A stretch of 64,000 nt of DNA from NCBI GenBank assembly GCA_037501455.1, contig CM074859.1, positions 89,238,894-89,302,893 of the forward strand, given 5' to 3'. The DNA comes from Lantana camara (taxonomy: Eukaryota; Streptophyta; Magnoliopsida; Lamiales; Verbenaceae). Numbering within the stretch: the first letter of the stretch is position 1; each line of letters starts with the position of its first letter. Both the position numbers and the translations under genes were made by a program. Positions 47,751 through 57,111 of the stretch are shown here, piece by piece. A model generated the notes under the pieces. That model ran no database searches. It saw nothing but the letters and a program-made list of their open reading frames with translations, and had not been told where the DNA came from.

Positions 47751-49210
47751 GTCTTAAGTTGTTCAAGCATCCTTCATGTATCTAAATTTATATTTGAAAC
47801 ACAATTTACAACAAACATAACATTGAGAATGTCTCAAATCCATATGGAGAAATCACAACATGTTCGTTCTTCTAAAATATCATTCAAGTTCATTTAGTCA
47901 CATAAAAGATTAGTTTCTAAACATTACACTAACACCCCTTCGTACTTAACAAATAGCGTAAATTCATCACATCAGATTCCAATTGTAAATCGAAACATTC
48001 ATGCATATCACAATCCATTCAATACATGTTTTCGTATACGATTGGAATACATCTCGATCAACAAACCAACAATAACCAATTTATTTGCATTTAAAACAAT
48101 TAATTCAAATAATCACAATTATGCAAAATAATTCGTAATAAATAGATCGAGTGTCCGATTAACGAACGGAAGGTGGCGTTGAACTCACCACAACGAGACG
48201 AACATTCTGACCAGACGCCGCCGGAACGCCACCACTGTAGCTGCCGGAATTTAGCCGGGCCGCTGCCGGGCCGCCGTCGAAGGTCGCCGGAAAAATCCCG
48301 AAAAATCAGTCCTGAATGAAGCTTCGTGCCCGTTCCGAATCCTCGATCAATTTCTGGAAATTCCAAGTCAATCTCCTCCAATTTCAGATCTACGAACACG
48401 AAAACCCTAAATCTTCAAACTCAAATTAGTTCCAAACCGGTGAACCAAAATGCGATCCGTAAAAGCCATTGTCTTACCCATGATGAGCTCTTCGAAAGCC
48501 CTAAGGTAGCTCGCCGGAAAAATACTCGGAGCTAGCGCCGCCGTTGCACCGCCACTTTGCCGCCACGATCCACCACCAAACCACAGAATCTGGAGTCGCC
48601 TGATCACAGGCCACTAGTTCTCGTCGTTCCGAACAACTTTCGTGAAGAGCCCGAGGCCAAAAGATGGTCGGAAAAGGCCCCCATTGGCCTCCGAATAATC
48701 TGCCACCGCACACATCGCCGGAACCACCACCTACGGCCAAGATCTGGTGAAATTGATGCCGGAAATGAACTCAGGGGGTCGAAAAAACTTGGAAACCATC
48801 AAGCCCCGTCGAAAACCACAGCCGGAAGCGGCGGAGTCGCGCCGCTACAGGAACCGGAGCCGTCGCCCCGAGCTTCAGGCGGCGCGTGCGGCGCCGTCGC
48901 GGCCCGGATGGCCGCGCCGCTGATGTCAACCGAAGCGGCGGGATGTCTACTTTCTGGGTCTCCGGCGCGTGCATCGAGGAGGTGGCTGGAAACCGCCGCG
49001 AAAGGCCGGCGAAGTGGCAGCGGTTTGGCACCTCCGCAGCTGCTACTGAAATCCAGCCATAACTCCGCCACCGTTCGTCATTAGGCTATGAAATTGGTAC
49101 TCTTGCGTACGTCTCGCCGAGATAATCGAAATGGACTATTCGTTTGTTGAATTCCGTCGAGAAACGATCGAGTTATGGGCTCGTAACCAAAGCCGCGCAT
49201 AGTACCCACG

Positions 49211-49211
49211 G

Positions 49212-49246
<35 letters not shown>

Positions 49247-49247
49247 A
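49211..49247. repeat. (GA)n tract
   Basis: A GA-rich tract in LTR H; on the sense (minus) strand it is the CT-rich leader that follows the promoter in several of these LTRs. Confidence 0.9.
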
Positions 49248-49728
49248 AAGAGATTTGGAGAAATGTGTCTTGTGCACAAGCTAAATACAACCGGGTATCC
49301 TTATCGCATAGCAAAGAGACATATCTCGTACAAATAATCGTAAATAAAATTGGTAAAGTTACAAATAAACATTCAAGCTGCGAAGTAATTTTATAAATTA
49401 AAATTAAAGAGAGAGATTTACCAATTAGAGTTTAATTCAATTTAATTTTAGAAACCTTTCGTACAATTTAACGACACTTTGTAAACACATGATTGATAAT
49501 TAATCTCAAGGAATTCAAGTAAACCGAAATTAAACAAGTTAAGTAACATGATGGATTTAAAATCAACTTAACCATAAATTTTAGAATAATCCAAATGATC
49601 ACAGATTAAATTGGATTTACATTAAATCACATAATTCAAGAACTCTTAAATTAAACACACACGAGTGTAGAGACTTACTTGTTAATGTCGTCAGGATGCC
49701 CTTCGAGAATACGGGGCGTCACATTGAG

Positions 49729-50839
49729 CATTCATGGCATTTGCACCATACATTTCATAAGTAATTATATTTTATTTTGCTTGACTAATGTGACAACGTG
49801 TAATGTTTGATGTTACTTCGATTGTAATAACGTGGCTAACTACTTTAATTTTCATAATTTAAGAATTTATAGATGTTGTGAATTCTTGTAAACTGAATGG
49901 ATTACATGCTTGCATGAATTGTTCGTACTTTAGTGTTTATACTTTCCTTAATGGCTCACTAACCCTTCATGCACATACATACATATTATAATCTTATTTT
50001 ACAGAGATTCCATCGCGATATCCCCCTTGAGTTGGACATGGATGATGAATCAATACTCTAGGGACACCGATATAGTAGTGTAAAAGTACACTATACATGC
50101 ATCCCATGTTTTGCATCCAGTGCTACTTTAATGTGTGTATGTATGAATGCTGAGTAAGTGAACTTGTATGCTAGAGAGTTGTTGAGATCTCTCTATTTAC
50201 GTGTTAGGGAGATGTGGGATTCTCCCTATTTATGTGATGGAAAGATGCTGGATTCTTTCTAAATTATGTGAGCAAGAGATGCTGGATTCTCTTGGAGTTA
50301 GATGTTTGGGAGATGTTGGATTCTCTCGAATCTAGGGTTTGAGAAATGCTGAATTTTCTGAAACTAGAATGTTTGGAAGATGTGAAAGTCTGCCAGACTT
50401 CGGTTGAGAGACGGGGCTCTCTCGATTACGTGGTTGAGAGACGGGGTTCTCTCAATTCTGTGCCTGAGGGACGGGGTTCTCTCTTTTGATGTGCCGGGAG
50501 ACGGGGCTCTCTCTCTCTTGCGTGCTGAGAGATGGGATTCTCTCTTGTTTGTCGCGGCTGAGTTTCGTGTGGCCTGACGTTGGTTTGCAACCGGTGAAGA
50601 AGCGACGGTATGGAGCTTTGGGTGCAGTGGTCTAGTGGGGGATCGAACGAGTTGAAGCGACTAACGGTCAAGTGCTTGAACAAACCTCTGTGACTACGGA
50701 ACTCTGCAAGGAGTTGATGAAATCAGTGGAAGTAAATTTCACAGCCAGGGCTATGACTCTACACGATTTCAGGAGATGGATTGAAGTATTCCAGTTCGAA
50801 GCTTTACGACTTAGTTATAGGACCTGAGGACAGGTCCTT
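49729..50839 (+). mobile_element. Element F interior, right part
   Basis: It resumes after H. It is AT-rich, non-coding to 50180, then the stem-loop array. From 50560 to 50839 is unique sequence ending in 'cctgaggacaggtcc' before the PPT. The minus frame at 50426-50683 runs through the array and reflects its periodicity (30 bp is a multiple of 3), not a gene. Confidence 0.65.
50182..50544 (+). repeat. Tandem stem-loop array upstream of the PPT (element F)
   Basis: About 12 units. The last five begin at 50406, 50436, 50466, 50496 and 50526, an exact 30-bp period; earlier units are 32-34 bp apart and more diverged. The consensus GAGAGACGGGGTTCTCTC is identical to that of element A. Stems vary in a compensatory way: TAGGGAGA with TCTCCCTA (50205-50228), GAAAGA with TCTTTC (50240-50259), CAAGAGA with TCTCTTG (50273-50294). 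Confidence 0.9.
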
Positions 50840-50855
50840 TTGAAGGAGGGGAGTT
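50840..50855 (+). other. Polypurine tract of element F
   Basis: TTGAAGGAGGGGAGTT immediately before the LTR start TGTGACACCCC. Confidence 0.85.
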
Positions 50856-53800
50856 TGTGACACCCCGCTCGTCCGACGTATAAGGTACGCCATGTTCTAA
50901 CCTTTTTATGTGTTTAATTTTGTGATTTTGTGCGTTGCGTGGCCCTATTTTGAATTCTTTTAGAGTTTAGGGGCTTGTTTATAATTTTTCTTTTTTAGGA
51001 GTTATTCGATCATTTCTCATTCGAACGAGAGCTTGACCTTTTTGACCCCTTCTTTGCGTTCGAGGCATCGAGACGAGTCCGTAGACTCTGAGTTTGCCCA
51101 ATTCTAACGTCGTTAACCCCTTCTTCCGACCGTTTTCGTGTACGAGGACCCGAGATATATACCCGGAATCCTCGTAGTTCATGCCAAACGCTGCAGACTC
51201 CAGCTCTCTCTCTTCTCCAGCGATCAAATCCGTTCCCGCCACTGTTCACATGCACTGAGGTGTGGAAACACACACTTGTCCGTTCTCGCTCGTTTCTCAA
51301 TGGAATTCGACGTTTGATTAGTGAAAATTAACCAGCTCGACGAGCCCGTCACGATGATACCAAAATCGGAGCCTAAAAACAAGCGGAGGTGGCGCTACGG
51401 TGAGCAGCAGGTGGCGCGGCTTAGATCCGCCACTTTGCCGCCCATTCGCGGCGGCTTCCGGCTGCGATTTTCAGACACGCGCCTCAGACCCATGAAGGAG
51501 ACATCCCGGCGCAGTGAATGGTGTTGGCGGCGCAACCATCCGGCCAGCGGCGGCGGCTCATGCGCCGCCTGAAAGTCAAGGCGGGCGGCGGCGCTACAGT
51601 AGCGCGATGAAACTCGTCGTTCCGGCGACCTTTTCCGATGGACTTCAACGGTTCCTAGCATTTTTCGACCCCCTGAACACTTTTTCGGCCTCCTTTTGGA
51701 GCGAATCGCGGCGGAGGTGGCTGAACCGGCGATGATGCAGCGGCAGTTTTTCGGCGGCGGATTTGGTCCTTTTCCGGTGGGTTTTTGGTGGTTGCTCCTT
51801 CACGAAAGTTGCTTGGAATGTTAAGACGTAGCTGATAGTGTTGGCCACTACTCGAGAACCGACCGGCGGTGGCAGACCGGTGGTGGACCGGCCCTGGATC
51901 GGCGGCTCCCTTTTCCGACGATATTTCCACAAAATTGGCTAGGGCCTTTCGAAGGCTTCGTTACAAGCTTTCCAATGGTATGCTCGGATTTTATTTTCGT
52001 TTCATGGTTAGCATTTAATTTCAGTTTTTGTAGTTGGAATTTAGTTTGGTTTTTCGTCAACGAAGTTCGGTGTGTTTGGTATTTTCTGAAATTGGTTGAG
52101 GGCTTTTGTCAAGCAGGCCAACCAGGATTTTTCCGACCACCGGAGGCGGTGTTCCGGTGGCAGTTCGGCCGGCTACGGTGGTGGCATTCCGACGACTTTC
52201 GGACAGTAGGTCCGTTTCGTTGTGGTGAGTCCAACGCCACTTTCCGTTCGTCAATCGGATGCCCGGTTGATTTGTTATGAATTTCTAAAGTTATTGTATT
52301 TATTTTCGTTAATTATTCTTAATTGTATAATGTGATCATGTATGAGCGATAAATGGAAATTATGAATTGTATGATATATGAGAATATGTTATGTTGTATA
52401 AAAGCATGATTCGTAATTTATTGAATTTAATTATCTCGTTTTATGCCTACTTGCTTGAAAATATTTTATTTATGGGGTGTTAGTGTAATATTTGAAAACT
52501 AAATTAATAATGGGATTATATGAAACTTGAGAAATAGATTATGAAATGATATGTTATATTTAATTTTGAATGAATCGATCAAGTATTCTATTTGTTGGAA
52601 TATTAAACATTATGCATTTTGTATTTATTTATCAAATTTGTTATATGATCAATGTTTTAACTTCACGAGATTTGGACCATGATGAGATTAAATTATTATG
52701 CTTCGAATTATATTCCCTATGGGATGATATGAAATCTAAGTTATGCATCCTCTAAGGTGTGAGATGATTGTGATTCGATATGAATGACTTAAATTGGATA
52801 AATGTGAACTAACTGTGCATCATTGTATTCGTGAGCATGGCCGTGCGTCTTTGTGGTTGTGTTTGGAGTCTGAGTCTTGTGTTCTGTGTGTGTTCAGTTG
52901 TTCAGGGGTTTTTCCAGGGAGTGTCTGTCAGCTGTTTGGGTTCCAATGGGACTTCTTGGCTCAGGTTTTCCATTTCCGTCGGTGTAAGGTGAGGTTTTAG
53001 GATTTCTATTTAGTTAAAGCGACCTACAACCTTCTGTGCTCGTTTTCAAGCCTGCATGCGATTATTCTATTATATTTATATAATAGATATGTGTTTATAT
53101 GATATGTTTATGAATTTGTCATACGATTAAAGGTTTTCGAACTGTATATGTACGAGCATATGTAAGCTTGAAATGTTTTGCAACGAGGCTATGCTCCAAA
53201 CCATGTGTCTTCATACCAGCTGCGGATTAGGATGACACGGAGAGGTACGTTTATAGCATATGCTAAGTTGCAAGGTATGGTATGCTCCGATAAGGTACGT
53301 AAGTATGATTTTGATACGATATGATAAGTTTGGTGTGTAGCGAGTTATGATTTGATATGCTATGTTCTGTTATGTTGGGCCCCACGACGTGGGTCAGGGA
53401 GACCCGGGACGACCATGGGGTCGCCGGTTATGACCTCTGTGTACGTTCTCGTTTGAGATATTCACGTGCGACCTATGGAGGTTGGGAAGGCGTGGTATCT
53501 TGAGCCCTCGGTGGATAACCGGGGAAGGCATAGTGTGGGTTAGCTACCCCGTGTGTGTTTGTATCTGTATGAGTAGTGGGGGTTTGCTCCCTGAACTACA
53601 TGGTGTTGGGGTTGGATTGTTTATGATATTTGTTGGTTTCTGATATGATACGTGTGATTCGATATGGAAGTAAGGTGGGAGACCCGTACTCGCCGGGTAT
53701 ATGAATATGATATGTTATGTTGATTATGAAACGGGATAGGAGCTTTCTCTTTTGATATGATACGATTAAGCTCAGTATGTTATAGTTTGAATAAGATAAG

Positions 53801-54462
53801 ATATGTATAAGTTTGATTTGAAAATAGTTTTGGTATGCAAAACGCTACTCCCGGTTCATAATCTTTCTTTTGATACGTGCTCTGCTCCTTATTATATATA
53901 GTGTGTGTGAGTTCAGCCCCCTCACTCAGTCAGTGGACTGACCATCGCCCCACCTATGTTTTTAGTTTGCAGGTGCAAGTTGTTGGAGTTCGAGCTAGGC
54001 GGCTTTGAGTCGGGTCTGTCGAGTCTGTGTCAGTCCGTTTGATTTTGTTAAGTACTTTGTATCGAATTATGTATGAAAATTATGTTGATAGTATGTTCTG
54101 TACAAGATGATGTTTATGCTTTGATTATATGAATTTTCGGGACAGGTTAGGACAGAGCTTGGATTAGTTGAACCCGTCTTTGTTGTATGTTTGTTCGGGA
54201 TAGGTTAGGACAGGTTCGTGGTATTACTTGAACCCGTTTATTTATGTTTGTTGATTAAAGTTTTTGTTAGTTCATATTTTGCATCGCTTCCGCATTCGGG
54301 TTTTTGCATATTTTATTTGTGCAGGGTTTAGGTACCGCCTAGCTTAGGTTGGATTTTTCGTTTGTCACCCGTTCGTTGTGACTTGGTGCGTGTGCGGAAA
54401 TTTCGTACCACGTGTCGGGTCATAGTGCGGGGGTGTGGTGCCCCACCGCTTGGGGTGCTACA
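50856..54462 (+). repeat. Element F 3' LTR (3.6 kb)
   Basis: The edges are TGTGACACCCC and GGGGTGCTACA. The order is a TATA-like GATATATACC (51153-51162), a CT-rich leader (51200-51220), a GC-rich island with a hairpin at 51437-51455, GTGAGT (52225-52230), the CAGTC/GACTG hairpin (53927-53940) and the arms AGCTAGGCGG (53993-54002) / CCGCCTAGCT (54335-54344). It preserves the empty Athila target site near 51690. The frames at 51321-51572 and 51514-51735 are in the GC-rich island and not credited. Confidence 0.92.
51153..51162 (+). promoter_or_regulatory. TATA-like promoter element of LTR F
   Basis: GATATATACC, conserved in the 5' LTR at 33000-33009, followed within about 50 bp by a CT-rich leader. 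Confidence 0.5.
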
Positions 54463-55647
54463 GTTCATATATTGCACATTTACAAAGTAATCAAATCAAA
54501 TTCACATATCACATTTTACATAATGGATTAAATCCCAATTTACGTGGTTTAAATCTTAATTCAAAGTTTCTAGGCATATTAACTTGTTATATCGAAATCA
54601 TAGTTAGCATATTTGTTTATCAAACGACAAGGGCTAATTCAATCAAGCCTTATAATTTTATTTTATTCAAAATTACACTAACACCCCATTCTAAGTTAAA
54701 CAATTAGTGCAAAATAACATACCGGGATTCAAATTGCAAATTACAAAGTCCATACTTATCCTATTTCATAACATACATGATTTCATACATATTGGATTAC
54801 CTAATGATCGACAATTCAAGCATGTGGCAATTAATTTACATTGGAACAATTAAACCAAATATTCACAAATACACAAATAAATTCGCAACAAATAAACAGA
54901 GTGCCCGATTAACGAACGGGAAATAGCGTTGGACTCACCACGACGAGGCAAACAAACTGTTTGAAGGTCACCGGAGTGCCGCCGCCGGAGCTGCTGTAAC
55001 AGTGGCTGCCCGCCGCCGGAACGTGCTGGAAAAATCCTGAAAAATCACCCGTGCAAGTACTCCTCGTGCTCGTTCCAAATCCTCGATCAATTTCTGAAAA
55101 TTCCAAGCCAATCTCCTCCAATTTCAGATCTAACAACACGACACCCTAAAATATTCAAAATCCAATTACTTCCAAAACGGTTAACGAAAATCGAATCCGT
55201 AAAAGGCATTGGCTTACTCGTGACTAGCTCTTCGAAACCCCTATAGTGGTCGCAGGAAAATATCCCCGGAGGGGACCTCCACCGTTGCACCTCCGTTGTG
55301 CCACCACGATCCGCCGCCAACGGCCGATTCGTGAACCGGGTCCTACATGAGTAGCTCGGCCTCGTCGAGTTGAGCAACTTCTCAGAAGGACCGGATACCA
55401 AAAACTTGCCAGAAAAGCTCCAAATCTCTGCCACAAGCCGCGCCACCGCTGCCTCACTGGAACCGCCAACTACGACTAAGATCTAGTGAAATTGATTCCG
55501 GAAAATGAACTCAGGGGGTCGAAAAACATTGAAAACCATCAAGCCCCGTCGAAAAATGCTGCCGGAAGACGGTAAAACTCATCGCGCTGCCAATGTCCAA
55601 CGCTATGTCGGGATGTCCTCTTTCTGGGTCAGGGGCGCATGTCACCG
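54463..55647 (-). repeat. LTR 'G', left part
   Basis: It aligns with the middle of LTR H on the same strand: the 'ttacactaacacccc' block (54674 with 47923), the 'ccgattaacgaacgg' block, the donor-like site (GTGAGT on minus at 54933-54938) and the GC-rich island. It starts at the edge of element F (its own 3'-terminal part was displaced by F) and is cut by J at 55648. It resumes at 62823. Confidence 0.75.
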
Positions 55648-56208
55648 TGTTATGGGTCGCACTTGGACATAAGGTTGCGACCTTAACTTGGCGGCGTTGG
55701 TTGCGGGCGATTCAGGAATATCGTCCCGTTGGTGTGGTGGAGATGAAGGCCTTAACGAAGTGGGTGTAACGCCCCGTGTTTTCACACGTGCAGGTAAGGG
55801 TTACGTGCGCATTTACATTTAAGTATATGATTTTATACTTTGATTAATTGGTTAAACTTGTTTATAAATTGAATTATTTGTTTAAATTTCATATGAATTC
55901 CAATGTGAGATTTGAATATATGAACGGAATTGTGAGAATGTGAATTTCTTGAATTTGGTGTTAATTGAAATCTTCCGTGTCATATGTGCGTGCCATGGGC
56001 TTAATTGCCACTTTTTGAAAGTTTAGGGACTTATTTGAATAATAGGCAACCCCGAACAGTTTTCGCGATATCTTGAGCTCCGGACCTCGAAACCGAGATC
56101 CGTCAACGGCGTTGAACTTGTTTCGACGATAGCTATCCTTTAAACTTGACCTTGTACCTTTTCGATATTGTTTGAACCTTCGACAACGAACCTTTCCATG
56201 GCCTCGAC

Positions 56209-56218
56209 TTTATAAATT
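56209..56218 (+). promoter_or_regulatory. TATA box of solo LTR I
   Basis: TTTATAAATT about 445 bp from the LTR start, followed by a C/T-rich stretch (56270-56320). Confidence 0.5.
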
Positions 56219-56894
56219 GTTTGAACCTTTTTCTTAAACGAACCGGACTTGGATCGACCCGTATCCTACCCATTTCCTTACTAATTATCAGCATTTCCTT
56301 CTCCTTGCTTCCACAAATATCGATCATCATCTCCACAAGAGACAAGAAGAACTCCAAGAAACCCTCCATTGTTGATCATCCAAACCTTGAGCTCAAGAGT
56401 TACCAATCCTCCATTATTCTCCAAGGTAATTAGTGATTTGTTATCTCCATCTCCTCCTCTATCTTTTCATCTATGGAAAACTTGGTATGAGTGGAGAATT
56501 CATGTGTTTGTATAAGGGCTTGGATAACATATTTGGGGTTTGAGCTTGATCATTGGTATTCATTGTTTAAATGGAGAATTGATGCATGAAAGATGATGTT
56601 TGAAGCTTCCTTACCATTTCTATATGCTTGAATCTCATGTTGGTTGATTATTGTATGATATGCCATTGAAGGAGCTTAAAGCTTCCATGTTTAAAAGCTT
56701 GAGTTTGAGGGATCATTTGCCAATCTTATGCATGAATTCTCTTAAAAATGAATGAATTACATGATTTGCATGAGTTTTATGGATTGAATATATGTCTAGA
56801 TGGGATATAAGAGCTTCCTTGTTGCTGCCCTGTTCTTCAAAGCTTTTCCCTCGCAGAAACAGAGCTTTTGCTCTGTTATTTCTTTCTTAACGAC

Positions 56895-57111
56895 GAGCTG
56901 ACACGGCCGTGTCAGCTTTGAACTGAAAATGGACACGGCCGTGTTGGGCTCTCGACTTGTGAAAAATATTTTTAGAAAATTGGACACGGCCGTGTCCATT
57001 TCCATTGAAAACTCAACACGGCCGTGTCAAGCCCTCGACTTGGGAATTTTATTATTTTTAACCTCGGACACGGTCGTGTCCAATTCCTTTGAAATTTCAA
57101 CACGGCCTTGT
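56895..57111. repeat. Cluster of GACACGGCCGTGTC palindromes in LTR I
   Basis: Six copies: a perfect 20-bp palindrome GCTGACACGGCCGTGTCAGC (56895-56914), copies at 56930, 56980 (perfect 16 bp), 57013 and 57064 (one base off), and a decayed copy near 57098. Spacing is 33-52 bp. Confidence 0.92.

Larger units (their letters stand above)
45393..49723 (-). repeat. Solo LTR 'H' (4.3 kb) with TSD TTGAG
   Basis: The edges are TGTAACACCCC and GGGGCGTCACA. TTGAG duplications flank it (45388-45392 and 49724-49728). There is no PBS, PPT or second copy, so it is a solo LTR left by recombination. It carries the complementary arms 45514-45522 / 45829-45837, a CAGTC-type hairpin (45876-45890), the conserved donor-like site (GTGAGT on the minus strand, 48183-48188), the GC-rich island (48220-49080) and a GA-rich leader tract. 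The 175-codon plus frame at 48557-49084 and its antisense partners lie in the GC-rich island and are not credited. A SINE sits inside it at 47557. Confidence 0.92.
32871..54462 (+). mobile_element. Element F: non-coding Gypsy-type element hosting two insertions
   Basis: The 5' LTR is 32871-43966 (about 170 bp missing at its start, and split by the Athila-like element). The PBS is 43974-43985, the PPT is 50840-50855 and the 3' LTR is 50856-54462. After removing solo LTR H the interior is about 2.55 kb and holds no Gag or Pol motif, only a stem-loop array near the PPT. Like A it is a LARD-type element. It inserted into LTR G, whose sequence continues at 54463. The left flank is lost by a deletion that joins F to LTR E at about 32871. 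Confidence 0.8.

Noticed and set aside
48557..49084. 175-codon plus-strand frame, the longest outside the Athila-like element and the gag relics
   Set aside because: It is antisense to LTR H and inside its GC-rich island. Several frames are open at once, and the equivalent segment of G is broken.
50426..50683. Minus-strand frame with repeated REPRLS-like segments
   Set aside because: It is the translation of the 30-bp stem-loop array; the repeat length, a multiple of three, keeps it open.
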